Of a stretch of DNA of 64,000 nucleotides, positions 1 to 8,635 are shown one piece after another. The notes below the pieces were generated by a model. It saw nothing but the letters and a program-made list of their open reading frames with translations, had not been told where the DNA came from and made no database searches. The stretch is from the NCBI GenBank assembly GCA_038521865.1, contig JBCBKO010000002.1, positions 434,001 to 498,000 of the forward strand, in the 5' to 3' direction. The position numbers and the translations under genes were made by a program. Within the stretch, counting starts at the first letter, position 1; each line of letters begins with the position of its first letter. This stretch comes from CALBPI01 sp038521865. GTDB taxonomy: Bacteria > Pseudomonadota > Gammaproteobacteria > Steroidobacterales > Woeseiaceae.

Positions 1-285
1 CGCCGCCAATCCCGATTCTCGCAAGCGATGGTGCGCGGCATCACCATCGAACTCGTCGAGAACGAGGCCATCGAATTACGCCCTGGCATGTCAACCAAAG
101 TCAGCGTCGTGATCGATACTCTGGCTAATGCCGTCGCCGTTCCGGAGGAAGCTATTCGCTATCGCGATGGAGAACCTGGCGTGATGGCACGCAGCGGCTG
201 GCAACCCGTGACCCTGGGGGGCACCAGCGCGGGCCTTAGAATCATTGCATCCGGTCTCGAGGGCGGGATGGAGGTATCGCTATGA
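1..285 (+). CDS. HlyD/MFP-family efflux adaptor, C-terminal part (5' end outside window)
   Basis: The open frame enters from the left edge, so only about the last 94 residues are visible. They look like the C-terminal beta-barrel and membrane-proximal region of a periplasmic adaptor of an ABC or RND export system: a barrel strand pattern (PGMSTKVSVVIDT), then VPEEAI, a short G-containing turn, VTLGGTSAG and ASGLEGGMEV, the usual ending of HlyD-like proteins. The stop overlaps the next start (ATGA), so it is translationally coupled to a second adaptor and then a MacB-like permease. This suggests one export operon whose ATPase may lie upstream of the window. Family assignment is good; substrate is unknown. 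Confidence 0.75.
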   Translation, partial: RRQSRFSQAMVRGITIELVENEAIELRPGMSTKVSVVIDTLANAVAVPEEAIRYRDGEPGVMARSGWQPVTLGGTSAGLRIIASGLEGGMEVSL

Positions 286-1478
286 AACGCACAGCACTGT
301 TGATCATCACAACCTGCCTCACCGCTTTGAGCGGCTGCGGTGCGGAAAGCTCGCAGCTCCCGGGTATCGTCGTCGATACCAGCGACACCGAACTGACGGT
401 CAGCGCACATGGCGAGCTTGTCGCCTCTGAGTCCATGCCGGTCGCACTGCCACCTGGCATTCGCATGGGGTTCAATATCGCGTGGATGGCGCCTGAGTTC
501 TCCGAAGTGAAGAAAGGCGAGGTTGTTGCGAGATTCGATGAGACGCAGATTATTGAAACCCGTCGTACCACGGCAACCGCGGTCGCAAAGTCCGATTTCA
601 AGCTTTCTGACCTCTCGCGCGTCGGTGATCTTGAACAGGTGCGCATCGACCATGAAGCCGAGCGTGTCGAGGGTGAACGTGACATCACCGAGACCTTTGC
701 CAACGTTGACCAACGACTTCTGAGCCGCAATGAAATCATCGATGCGTTGTCCGATGTCGATTACCTGAACGTGGAAGCGGCGTTCTTGCAGTGGCAGTGG
801 GAGACCTTCGACCAACGCTCGCAAGCCGAGCGAGCCGCCATCATTGCGCAGCAAGAAGGCGAGCGGCAAAAACTTGCGAAGCAGGACCAAGCACTCTCGA
901 TGATGGAGCTGCGCAGCCCGGCCGACGGCACCTTCATCTACGCGAGTACGCCTTGGGGCGCGAAGCTCGGAAAGGGCAAGCGCGTGTTCCCAGGCATGCC
1001 CGTCGGCTTGCTGCCGATCAAAGGCAAGGTGCGCGCACGACTGTTTGTTTCCGAGTCCGACGCCGTCGGACTGGAAGCGGGCCAGCCGGTCCGGTTCCGC
1101 CTCGACTCAGCTCCTGACCAACAATTCAATGCCGTGGTGGCTTCGGTTTCTGCGGTCGCGAGCCCGCTGAAGCGCGAAGAGCCACAAAAATTCTTCACCG
1201 TCGAAGCCGATATCTCGGACATCGATGTTGAATTGATGCGAGTCGGTAGCCGACTGCGTGGCGAGATCGTCACCGGCCAGCTCGACGAAGCCATCGTGAT
1301 CCCCGCGCAGGCGGTTTATACCGATGCTGGCGTCAGTTATGTCTACGTAGACGGGGGCGACACCCCGGATCGACGCGAGATTTCAATCGGCTCCAGAGGC
1401 CCGGACATCGTTGAGGTTTCGGACGGTCTGAACGCCGGCGAGCGGGTACTCCTCGTAGCACCGGCAGGCGCTGGATGA
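282..1478 (+). CDS. Lipoprotein periplasmic adaptor (HlyD/MFP family) of an ABC exporter
   Basis: 398 residues. The N-terminus is a lipoprotein signal peptide with lipobox L16-S-G-C19, so the mature protein is predicted to be anchored by a lipidated cysteine. A helical, charged segment (about residues 95-205) forms the alpha-hairpin expected of adaptors, followed by a barrel-sandwich and beta-barrel region (LMRVGSRLRGEIV, VIPAQAVYTD) and a C-terminal YVYVDGG...GLNAGERVLL segment. In MacA-type systems such proteins join the inner-membrane permease to an outer-membrane exit duct. The start overlaps the preceding adaptor stop by 4 nt and the stop overlaps the permease start by 4 nt. Two adaptors in tandem is unusual. 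Confidence 0.8.
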   Translation: MKRTALLIITTCLTALSGCGAESSQLPGIVVDTSDTELTVSAHGELVASESMPVALPPGIRMGFNIAWMAPEFSEVKKGEVVARFDETQIIETRRTTATAVAKSDFKLSDLSRVGDLEQVRIDHEAERVEGERDITETFANVDQRLLSRNEIIDALSDVDYLNVEAAFLQWQWETFDQRSQAERAAIIAQQEGERQKLAKQDQALSMMELRSPADGTFIYASTPWGAKLGKGKRVFPGMPVGLLPIKGKVRARLFVSESDAVGLEAGQPVRFRLDSAPDQQFNAVVASVSAVASPLKREEPQKFFTVEADISDIDVELMRVGSRLRGEIVTGQLDEAIVIPAQAVYTDAGVSYVYVDGGDTPDRREISIGSRGPDIVEVSDGLNAGERVLLVAPAGAG

Positions 1479-2725
1479 GCCAGTCAATGGAAAATCTGTT
1501 GCTCGATATACGCCAGGCGCTCGGGCAGCTCTCGCACCACCGACTGAGAACCGCGCTGACCTTGCTCGGCATGGTCTTCGGTGTCGGCGCAGTCATCGCG
1601 ATGCTGGCCGTGTCGGAAGGTGGCAAGCGCGAAGCGTTGCAGCTGATCGAAGGGATGGGGCTGAACAATCTCATCATCGAGGCGAAGGAGCTGGATGGCG
1701 AAGCACTTAAAGAGCAACGGAAGTTCTCCTCCGGCCTCAGCATGCGCGACGCCGAAGCGGTCGCCACGACTCTGCCTTTCGTGTCGGCGTGGTCGGGCAG
1801 TCGCGAGTTCCGCACCTGGAGCGTCTACTCGCGCGAAGGTGAGAGCAAGGCGCGCGTGGTCGCAGTGAGCCCGAGCTACTTCGAACTATCCAGTCTCAGT
1901 GCGGGCCGTGGTGCGTTGTTCACCGAAGGCGATGACATGCGGTTTGCGCAGGTGGCGGTGCTCGGCAGTGAGACAGCACGGGACCTGTTTCCGAACGGCA
2001 ATGCGGTCGGCGGGCGAATCAAAGTGAACCACCTTTGGTTGGAAATCATCGGTGTGCTGCAAGATCGCCAACTCGACGCGAGCGAATTCGAAGGTCGTGA
2101 TGTCGGCGGAGAAGCCGATCAAATCTACCTGCCGCTGCGAACCGGGCTCGCTCGACTGAAGCGTGAAGCCCTCACCGCCGAGTTGGACGAATTTAAGGCA
2201 CGGTTGGATGGCTCGCTCGAACCCGGTCAGGCAGCCGAAGCGATCGACCACCTGCTGGCCCGTCGTCACAGCGATCAAAACGACTATGACATCGTCGTGC
2301 CGGCGAGACTGCTGGCCCAGCACCAGCGCACGCAGCGAATTTTCACCATCGTCATGTCCGCAGTCGCCGGAATCTCACTGCTCGTCGGTGGCATCGGCAT
2401 CATGAACATCATGCTTGCCAGCGTGCTGGAGCGAAAATCGGAGATCGGCCTGCTACGCGCTATCGGCGCCAAGGAAAAGGACGTGGTGCGTCAGTTTCTG
2501 GTGGAGACTTCGGTGATCGCGACCATCGGCGCCGGGCTTGGCGTATTGGTCGGTGTGATCCTTGCCTACACCATCGGGGCGTTCGCCGGGTGGGCGGTGG
2601 CCTGGTCGTTCCTGGTGATCGCAGCGGCGGTACTGGTCTGCATCACGATCGCAGTGGGCTTCGGCGTTTATCCGGCGCTGTCCGCCGCGAAACTGGATCC
2701 TGTGTTGGCGTTGCAGTCCGACTAG
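1475..2725 (+). CDS. MacB/FtsX-type ABC transporter permease
   Basis: 416 residues. The layout is that of MacB-like mechanotransmission permeases: one N-terminal membrane helix (about residues 27-48), a large periplasmic domain (about 50-285, MacB_PCD type), then three C-terminal helices with the FtsX signatures RKSEIGLLRAIGA and a final P-A-L-S-A-A-K-L-D-P-V-L-A-L-Q. It lacks a fused ATPase, so a separate ATP-binding protein is needed; none lies downstream, so it should be upstream of the window. It is coupled by ATGA overlap to the lipoprotein adaptor. Its 3' end overlaps the convergent cyoE by 4 nt. Substrate unknown. Confidence 0.85.
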   Translation: MSQSMENLLLDIRQALGQLSHHRLRTALTLLGMVFGVGAVIAMLAVSEGGKREALQLIEGMGLNNLIIEAKELDGEALKEQRKFSSGLSMRDAEAVATTLPFVSAWSGSREFRTWSVYSREGESKARVVAVSPSYFELSSLSAGRGALFTEGDDMRFAQVAVLGSETARDLFPNGNAVGGRIKVNHLWLEIIGVLQDRQLDASEFEGRDVGGEADQIYLPLRTGLARLKREALTAELDEFKARLDGSLEPGQAAEAIDHLLARRHSDQNDYDIVVPARLLAQHQRTQRIFTIVMSAVAGISLLVGGIGIMNIMLASVLERKSEIGLLRAIGAKEKDVVRQFLVETSVIATIGAGLGVLVGVILAYTIGAFAGWAVAWSFLVIAAAVLVCITIAVGFGVYPALSAAKLDPVLALQSD

Positions 2726-3618
2726 ATCAGGTAGTGATCCAGCAGCAATGCTGCAAACAAATACATCAGATAGCTGATTGAGAACACGAACATCGGCATG
2801 GCCGGCGCATCGCCGTCAGCCGATCTCAGCTTGATGGCGTGTTGCAGGAATCGGGCGCCGAGACCCGCCGCAGCGATGAGATAGATCAGTCCACTCATGC
2901 CAGACATCCACGGCAACAGCGTTACGATCACCAGCAAAATCGTGTAGAGCAATACCGAGAGCTTGGTGTAGGGGATGCCGTGCGTCACCGGCAACATCGG
3001 CGTGCCGACTTTCGCATACTCATCGCGGCGTGCGATGGCCAACGCCCAGAAGTGCGGCGGCGTCCACACAAAGATGATGAGAAAGAGCAGCAACGAGTAG
3101 GCGTGCACTTCTCCTGTGATCGCCACCCAACCTAACACGGGAGGTGCCGCACCCGCCGCGCCGCCGATCACAATGTTCTGCGGCGTTGCCGGCTTTAGGT
3201 AGACGGTGTAGACGATCGCATAACCGACGAGCGACAAGAACGTCAGCACCGCCGTCAGCGGATTGACAAGAAACCAGAGAATGCCGATGCCTGCAAGACA
3301 CAGGAACGCTGCAAAACTCAGCGCCTGGCGCTCGGTCAGATGGCCCTGCACGAGCGGACGATGTTGGGTGCGACGCATCTGCGCATCCACACGCGCATCA
3401 ATAATCTGATTGACGGCTGCCGCGGACGCCGACGCAAATCCGATGCCGATAGTGCCGAACAACACGAGATCCATGGGCGGCAGGCCAGGCACGGCCAACA
3501 GCATGCCGACGACCGCCGTGAATACGATCAGCATCACGACCCGTGGCTTGGTCAGCTCATAGTAGTCACGCCAGCTAGCGCGCAGTAGACCTGCGACCTC
3601 GGCTTCAGCCTTGGACAT
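2722..3618 (-). CDS. cyoE: Protoheme IX farnesyltransferase (heme O synthase)
   Basis: 298 residues, normal length for CyoE/CtaB. An integral membrane UbiA-type prenyltransferase with about nine helices that transfers a farnesyl group to heme B to make heme O, the first step towards heme A for aa3-type oxidases. The prenyl-diphosphate/Mg motif NQIIDARVD (NxxxDxxxD) lies near residue 69, followed by RRTQHRPL. A second Asp motif, RRDEYAKVGTPML, is also typical. The start overlaps the end of ctaA by 14 nt, so the two form an operon. No terminal oxidase genes are present in the window. Confidence 0.95.
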   Translation of the reverse strand: MSKAEAEVAGLLRASWRDYYELTKPRVVMLIVFTAVVGMLLAVPGLPPMDLVLFGTIGIGFASASAAAVNQIIDARVDAQMRRTQHRPLVQGHLTERQALSFAAFLCLAGIGILWFLVNPLTAVLTFLSLVGYAIVYTVYLKPATPQNIVIGGAAGAAPPVLGWVAITGEVHAYSLLLFLIIFVWTPPHFWALAIARRDEYAKVGTPMLPVTHGIPYTKLSVLLYTILLVIVTLLPWMSGMSGLIYLIAAAGLGARFLQHAIKLRSADGDAPAMPMFVFSISYLMYLFAALLLDHYLI

Positions 3619-4609
3619 ATCGACTCTCGTGGTTCAGCAGAAGGAGCGACAACAACAAGAGGGCCCCTCCTCCGTTATGCGCTGTCGCCAGCCACAACGG
3701 CAGCGACAGCTCAATTATGCCGAGTCCGATCGAAATCTGCAGCAATAAGGCGAAACTCACCGCCATGCCCGCCACCCTCACGGTGCTTCTCTCGCTGCGT
3801 AAGGCCCGCCAGAGCAACATCGACAGCAGCAGTGTGACGACGATCGCGCCGATACGATGGACGAGATGGATCGCCGTTCTCGCCTCGCCATCGAGCACGC
3901 CGCCCTCATAGTCGATGCCCGTCCCGCGCCAAAGCACAAAGCCTTCTTTAAAGTCGGCCTCAGGCCACCACTCGCCCTGACAGGTCGGCCAATCCGGGCA
4001 CGCTAGGGCTGCATAGTTGGTGCTGGTCCAGCCACCGAGTGCGATTTGCCCATAGACCACGCATAGACCCACCAGCGCCAAGCCCGCGAGCGATACGGAT
4101 CTTCGCTCGCCCGGACGCCAGGCCCGCAGCGATAACCAGAACAGCAAACCGAGGGTCGCCATGCCGCCGAGCAGGTGCATCATCACGATGACCGGCTTGA
4201 GCAAAAGCGTCACCGTCCACATGCCGAGCAACGCCTGAAAGGTAATCAGGCCGCCAAGGATCGAGGGCAGCACGACAGGCTGGTCGGCGTCTTGCCCGCG
4301 CGCACGCCAGGCGAAAAAGACGATCGCAAACACCAACAACCCTAGGGTGCCGGCGAAGTAACGATGGATCATTTCGTTCCACGCCTTTTGCGTCTCGACC
4401 GGACGCTCCGGGTAGGTCTCGCTCGCGTATGCCAACTCCTCTGCTTCTGTGGGCACCGTCAATGTGCCGTAGCAGCCCGGCCAGTCGGGGCAGCCCAGAC
4501 CTGCGTCGGTCAGGCGCACCCAGGCACCCAACACAACCACGCCGAGTGCCAATGTCGTAGCGATAGGTAACAGGCGCCGGTAGGCCCGCGCCGCGAAACT
4601 TTCTTGCAT
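3605..4609 (-). CDS. ctaA: Heme A synthase (COX15/CtaA family)
   Basis: 334 residues. A polytopic inner-membrane enzyme that oxidises the C8 methyl of heme O to a formyl group, giving heme A. Two internally related halves are visible: GLGCPDWPGCYG with the histidine segment EMIHRYFAGTLG in the first, and ALACPDWPTCQG with HLVHRIGA in the second. The conserved histidines are heme ligands in this family. It sits immediately upstream of cyoE and overlaps it, and is divergently transcribed from the cytochrome c gene about 320 nt away, a logical respiratory grouping. Confidence 0.93.
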   Translation of the reverse strand: MQESFAARAYRRLLPIATTLALGVVVLGAWVRLTDAGLGCPDWPGCYGTLTVPTEAEELAYASETYPERPVETQKAWNEMIHRYFAGTLGLLVFAIVFFAWRARGQDADQPVVLPSILGGLITFQALLGMWTVTLLLKPVIVMMHLLGGMATLGLLFWLSLRAWRPGERRSVSLAGLALVGLCVVYGQIALGGWTSTNYAALACPDWPTCQGEWWPEADFKEGFVLWRGTGIDYEGGVLDGEARTAIHLVHRIGAIVVTLLLSMLLWRALRSERSTVRVAGMAVSFALLLQISIGLGIIELSLPLWLATAHNGGGALLLLSLLLLNHESRYVQG

Positions 4610-4830
4610 GCTTTCTCTCGTCCGAAACCGGATTTAAAGGCGCGTCCGGGTATCGCGCTTTGGCGCGAAGGTCCGGGGCCCGTCCCAATACCCCTATTTT
4701 GGGGTGCAGCAGGCCGTTTATAAAGGCCGGAGGTATCGATAAAAGGCGTTGTTTAAGGTCTGTAGTACTGCCAATTTCCAGGAGTGCAGACTGTGTCGAA
4801 GTGTATTCCCGCGATTGTGCCGCAACCCGT

Positions 4831-4857
4831 TTGTCACACCGCGACTTGTACTATAAT
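4831..4857 (+). promoter_or_regulatory. Sigma-70 promoter of the cytochrome c gene
   Basis: A perfect TATAAT lies at 4852-4857, with TTGTCA at 4831-4836 (15 nt spacing; a one-base-offset TTTGTC gives 16). Transcription would begin near 4864. This puts the ATG at 4860 outside the transcript and supports the in-frame GTG at 4929 as the real start of the following gene. Confidence 0.6.
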
Positions 4858-4928
4858 AGATGGCTCCGCGGTCGGGACGCCGCGATACGTTTTACACACC
4901 AAAAAAGACCCCATTGGGAACCACTGTA

Positions 4929-5441
4929 GTGAGCGCTCAGGACAAGCAATTCTTCGATCTTTTTATGGTCGTACTGGCGATTCTCGTCGCCATCTCTGTT
5001 GGCATTTACGTTTTCTCGGCCAATCTGGCCGCGGATACTCAAGGACGCTACATCGTCGAGGATCAAACCTACCAGCAGCAGGTGTCAGATCGTATCGCTC
5101 CTATCGGGCAAGTGGTCCTGCCAGGCGAGGCAAGCGAGCGCATGGTTGCTGCAGCAGTAGAGGCCGTTGAGCCCGTTGCGGTCGAACTGACCGGCGCTCA
5201 GGTCTACAACAATGCATGCGGTGCTTGCCACACCGGCGGTATCGGTGGTGCGCCGATGCTGGGAAGTGCTGATGCCTGGCAAGCTCGTGTCGATCAAGGC
5301 CTGGATACGCTGCGCAAGCACGCTATCGAGGGCTATCAGGGTGAAGCGGGCTACATGCCGGCGAAAGGTGGCAACGCCGCACTGAGCGATGAAGACGTCT
5401 ACCGCGCGATCGACTACATGGTCGCTGAGGCGGGGCTCTAG
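4929..5441 (+). CDS. Membrane-anchored mono-heme cytochrome c (c5-like)
   Basis: 170 residues from GTG 4929. One uncleaved N-terminal helix (about residues 10-32) anchors a periplasmic domain. The heme site is C97-G-A-C-H101, and a Met in GYMPAKGG near residue 143 is the likely sixth ligand. A variable Ala/Val/Glu linker precedes the heme domain. Proteins of this type carry electrons between the bc1 complex and terminal oxidases or act in c-type branches. An ATG in frame at 4860 would add 23 residues, but it lies only 3 nt after a strong -10 box and is probably untranscribed. The encoded start V/M-SAQDKQFFD also resembles the usual start of such proteins. It is divergent from ctaA-cyoE. Confidence 0.85.
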   Translation: MSAQDKQFFDLFMVVLAILVAISVGIYVFSANLAADTQGRYIVEDQTYQQQVSDRIAPIGQVVLPGEASERMVAAAVEAVEPVAVELTGAQVYNNACGACHTGGIGGAPMLGSADAWQARVDQGLDTLRKHAIEGYQGEAGYMPAKGGNAALSDEDVYRAIDYMVAEAGL

Positions 5442-5480
5442 GCTTCAAACGCCGGCCGTCCGGCGAGCAGCCTCAGCTGC

Positions 5481-6263
5481 GTGAATCCTCAAGCGACCAA
5501 TAACAAGCCGGGGCTACTCAGGCGTTTGGCGACGAGCCTCAAGCATCGGGACTGGGCCTCGGTCGGTATCGAGTTGTTTGTAGTCGCCATCGGTATCTTT
5601 CTCGGCTTACAGGTCGCCAACTGGAACGACGACCGACTCGAGCGCGTCCTCGAGAGGGACTATCTGGTGCGTTTGCATGAAGACATCAGTGCGAGTGCCA
5701 GCGGGCTGAGCAGGGACAACGGGTTCCACAAGCAACAATTATCCGATCAGAAAAAAATACTTGCGGCACTGGATGCTTGCGAGTACCCGCCGGACGACGC
5801 TGTGGCGATTCAGCGAGGTATCAACACGTTGGGTTGGCTGAACCCGCCGAGGTTATTCCGACGCACGATTGATGATTTGGCGGCAACCGGTCGCATGAAC
5901 ATCATCCGCAGCACAGAAATAAAAACGGAATTGGCCCGACTCGTACAGGACGTAGAGTTCAGAGATCGAGTGACAAGCTCCGTCTTTCGAATACTGGAAC
6001 ACCATCGCCTGACAATTGATGAACGAGTTCGATATGACGTCTCGAAGCGCGTCACCGAACGTGAATGGCCGGTGGCGGTCGAGTTTGACATTAAGGCAAT
6101 GTGCGATGATCCCGTTATCGCTTCGGCGATCTCCTCGACCAGTCTCGTGACGCTGGAACGCCTCATTGCATTCGAAGCGCTGTTGGAGCGGTACGAAGAT
6201 TTTCTGCCCTTGATCGAACAAGAGCTGAAATTGCGTTGGGATGAAACCATCGCCTCGGAGTGA
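5481..6263 (+). CDS. DUF6090-like membrane protein
   Basis: 260 residues from a GTG start, 39 nt after the cytochrome c gene. A short cytoplasmic N-terminus (LRRLATSLKHRDW) is followed by one membrane helix (IELFVVAIGIFLGLQVANW, about residues 30-50) and then WNDDRLER, a signature I associate with DUF6090 proteins. The rest is a soluble, helix-rich domain of about 200 residues with no recognisable catalytic motif. Function is unknown. Many relatives occur as unlinked single genes, so adjacency to cytochrome c may be accidental. Confidence 0.7.
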   Translation: MNPQATNNKPGLLRRLATSLKHRDWASVGIELFVVAIGIFLGLQVANWNDDRLERVLERDYLVRLHEDISASASGLSRDNGFHKQQLSDQKKILAALDACEYPPDDAVAIQRGINTLGWLNPPRLFRRTIDDLAATGRMNIIRSTEIKTELARLVQDVEFRDRVTSSVFRILEHHRLTIDERVRYDVSKRVTEREWPVAVEFDIKAMCDDPVIASAISSTSLVTLERLIAFEALLERYEDFLPLIEQELKLRWDETIASE

Positions 6264-6278
6264 AGAGCTCGTTACGGC

Positions 6279-7775
6279 TCAAACCTCCAAGCTGCGCAGT
6301 GACAATGCCTCGGCGACATGCTCGGTCGCAATTTCCGGCGAGTCTGCAAGATCCGCTACCGTGCGGCTGACCCTGATCACACGATGACACTGTCTCGCTG
6401 ACAGAGACAGTTGGTCGGCCGCTCGGCCCAATAGAGCCATAGCTGAAGAGCGTTGTTGCAGCCAGGATTGGATCACCGCACTGGGTAAGCGCGCGTTCGA
6501 TGTGCCCTGCCGTTCGATGGCCCGCTCGCGCCCGATTGAAACGCGACGGGCGACGTCTGCCGAGCACTCCATCGGTTCGGTATCAACCAGCGCCTCGAAA
6601 GGCACTCTCGGCACGGTAACGCCCAGATCTATCCGATCGAGCAACGGTCCTGACAGTCGGCCACGGTAGCGCTGTATTTGTTCAGCACTGCATCGGCAAT
6701 TCGCTTCCTTCTCGCCGAGCGCACCGCACGGGCAAGGGTTCATCGCCGCAATGAGCTGAAACTGTGCCGGGAAGCACACGTCGTATGCAGTGCGCACCAA
6801 GTGGACTTCACCCGACTCTAGCGGCTCCCGCAGCATCTCGAGCGCATGGCGCGAGAACTCCGGCAACTCATCAAGAAAAAGCACGCCACCATGAGCACGG
6901 CTGACCTCACCGGGTCGTGGCCGACTCCCACCACCAATCAATGCGGTTGCTGATGTGCTGTGGTGCGGCGCTCGGAACGGTCTTGCGATCTGCCCGATGC
7001 CGCGCACACCGCTCACAGACTGCAGCGCCGCAATGTCCTGAACCACCTTCTCATCGGGCGCCGGCAGTAACCCGGGAAGACGCATCGCGAGCATACTCTT
7101 GCCGCTGCCGGGTGGGCCGCACAACAAAAGGTTGTGTTCACCGGTGGCTGCGATCTCAAGCGCGCGGCGGGCAGCGGTCTGTCCGACGACATCGGCAAGA
7201 TCGGGATAGTCGGTCTCTCCTCGATCGAGTGGTGCCTGGCGGTGCACTTCCATCCCTACTTTGCCCGACAGCTGGTCGACCAACGCATTGAGTGTCGGAG
7301 CTTTGACGACCCGTGCGTCACGAATGCTCCGAGCTTCCGCCGCGTTCGCGGGAGCGACGATCGCTAATCGACCTGCCGCGAACGTCTGCTGGCAAGCCGG
7401 GAGTGCACCGTCGATCGGATTGAGCTCGCCGGCGAGCGTAAGTTCGGCGAAGCACTCGAAGTCGGGAATCGATTTTGACTTCAGTTGCTCAGAGGCCAGA
7501 AGAATGCCGAGGGCGATCGCAAGGTCGTAGCGACCGCCGTGTTTGGGCAAGTCGGCTGGTGTGAGGTTGACTGTGATCCGAGAGACGGGAAAGTCGAAAC
7601 CGCTGGTCGCTAGCGCGCCACGCACGCGATCGCGAGATTCACGAACCGCCGTCGCGGCCAACCCGACGATCTGAAAGGTCGGCAACCCACCAGCGAGATG
7701 CACCTCGACACCGACGAGCGGTGCATCGAGCCCTTGCGCACCTCGACTCCAGATTCTTGCGTAGCCCATAGTCAC
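6279..7775 (-). CDS. comM: YifB/ComM family Mg-chelatase-like AAA+ ATPase
   Basis: 498 residues, full family length. An N-terminal Lon-substrate-like (ChlI) domain (about 20-140) precedes the AAA+ core: Walker A GPPGSGKS near residue 223 and Walker B GGVLFLDELPEF, then a C-terminal Mg-chelatase helical domain. A cysteine cluster, NPCPCGALGEKEANCRC, is typical of the family. ComM of Vibrio and Haemophilus is a hexameric helicase that promotes branch migration during natural transformation. The gene lies 16 nt from the convergent DUF6090 gene and downstream of ubiK. Confidence 0.92.
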   Translation of the reverse strand: MTMGYARIWSRGAQGLDAPLVGVEVHLAGGLPTFQIVGLAATAVRESRDRVRGALATSGFDFPVSRITVNLTPADLPKHGGRYDLAIALGILLASEQLKSKSIPDFECFAELTLAGELNPIDGALPACQQTFAAGRLAIVAPANAAEARSIRDARVVKAPTLNALVDQLSGKVGMEVHRQAPLDRGETDYPDLADVVGQTAARRALEIAATGEHNLLLCGPPGSGKSMLAMRLPGLLPAPDEKVVQDIAALQSVSGVRGIGQIARPFRAPHHSTSATALIGGGSRPRPGEVSRAHGGVLFLDELPEFSRHALEMLREPLESGEVHLVRTAYDVCFPAQFQLIAAMNPCPCGALGEKEANCRCSAEQIQRYRGRLSGPLLDRIDLGVTVPRVPFEALVDTEPMECSADVARRVSIGRERAIERQGTSNARLPSAVIQSWLQQRSSAMALLGRAADQLSLSARQCHRVIRVSRTVADLADSPEIATEHVAEALSLRSLEV

Positions 7776-7813
7776 CTCTCCAGAGTTGGCAACAGGGCAC
7801 GTCCGGGTTTTGG

Positions 7814-8065
7814 CTAGTCGAGTCGCTCCTCAAGGTCAGAGAGCAAAGTCTCAAGCTCGGCAAGCCGCTCCTGAGCTCGCTCCAACGCACGCGCCTGTGT
7901 GTCGAACTCTTCGCGCGTCACAAGGTTCATCTTGCCGAGACTGGTCTGCAGGACACCACGGAAACTCCGTTCGATATCGCCACCCGCCGTTCTGAGGTGC
8001 TGCGGAAGCGCGTCTGCCAGCCGGGAGGCAAGGCCCCGTACCGTTTCTTCTGTTGTCACAAGCAT
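7814..8065 (-). CDS. ubiK: UbiK (YqiC/BMFP family) ubiquinone biosynthesis accessory factor
   Basis: 83 residues. A short amphipathic N-terminal helix is followed by a C-terminal coiled coil (FDTQARALERAQERLAEL, then TLLSDLEERLD), the YqiC/BMFP layout. UbiK binds UbiJ and supports aerobic ubiquinone synthesis by the soluble Ubi complex. The probable partners ubiE-ubiJ-ubiB lie 13 kb away in this window. It is upstream of comM with a 38 nt gap and divergent from glnK. Confidence 0.85.
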   Translation of the reverse strand: MLVTTEETVRGLASRLADALPQHLRTAGGDIERSFRGVLQTSLGKMNLVTREEFDTQARALERAQERLAELETLLSDLEERLD

Positions 8066-8123
8066 CCTCCTGCAACTGTCGTGACCCTGAAATCACATTA
8101 TGCCTTCGATTTGCCCAAAAACT

Positions 8124-8184
8124 TGCACCGTTTGAGTGCCTAAACACGCTGCAAAGACCGCTAGGATTGCACCAAAAGGGTGCG
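8124..8184 (+). promoter_or_regulatory. Two NtrC enhancer sites upstream of glnK-amt
   Basis: Site 1, 8124-8140, reads TGCACC-N5-AGTGCC; site 2, 8168-8184, reads TGCACC-N5-GGTGCG. Both match the NtrC consensus core GCAC-N7-GTGC. They are 44 bp apart, about four helical turns, and 60-120 bp upstream of the sigma-54 promoter, the usual enhancer geometry. Confidence 0.8.
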
Positions 8185-8234
8185 AGGTAGGGCGTAAGCA
8201 CTATCTAACCCATTGATTTTCAATGGCAGAGTCT

Positions 8235-8250
8235 TGGCACATATCCTGCT
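8235..8250 (+). promoter_or_regulatory. Sigma-54 promoter of glnK-amt
   Basis: TGGCAC at 8235-8240 and TGCT at 8247-8250 give the invariant GG (8236-8237) and GC (8248-8249) separated by exactly 10 nt. Transcription should start near 8261, 25 nt before the glnK ATG. With the NtrC sites upstream, the operon should be induced by nitrogen limitation. Confidence 0.8.
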
Positions 8251-8285
8251 CTATTGCTGTGCAGCATTTTATCCGAGAGACCTCC

Positions 8286-8624
8286 ATGAAGCTCATCACC
8301 GCGATCATCAAACCATTCAAACTGGACGACGTGCGACAAGCCGTTGCCGACATCGGTATTCAGGGGATTACCGTCACCGAGGTCAAAGGATTCGGCCGTC
8401 AGCGGGGCCACACTGAGCTTTATCGGGGTGCTGAATACGTCGTCGATTTCCTGCCTAAAGCGAAGGTCGAACTGGCGGTGGACGACGAGGTTGCTGAGCA
8501 GGTGGTCGAGGCGATCATCAACACCGCGCGGACCGGCAAGATTGGCGACGGCAAGATCTTCGTCACGCAGCTTGAGCAAGCCATTCGCATCCGTACCGGT
8601 GAAACCGGCGCTGACGCGGTTTAG
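8286..8624 (+). CDS. glnK: P-II nitrogen regulatory protein
   Basis: 112 residues, exact P-II length, from ATG 8286; an upstream in-frame ATG at 8223 lies before the sigma-54 promoter and is excluded. The T-loop carries the uridylylation site Tyr51 in ELYRGAEYVVDF. The B-loop TGKIGDGKIF and the start MKLITAIIKPFKLDDVR are canonical. P-II senses ATP/ADP and 2-oxoglutarate and, when deuridylylated, blocks the ammonium channel. It precedes amt by 11 nt, the GlnK-AmtB arrangement, hence the glnK name rather than glnB. Confidence 0.95.
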   Translation: MKLITAIIKPFKLDDVRQAVADIGIQGITVTEVKGFGRQRGHTELYRGAEYVVDFLPKAKVELAVDDEVAEQVVEAIINTARTGKIGDGKIFVTQLEQAIRIRTGETGADAV

Positions 8625-8635
8625 AGGGCAGCAGC

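Noticed and set aside
4610..4830. GC-rich hairpins upstream of ctaA considered as a small RNA or riboswitch
   Set aside because: Inverted repeats such as TCGCGC-TTTG-GCGCGA are present, but there is no T-run, promoter pair or known aptamer pattern.
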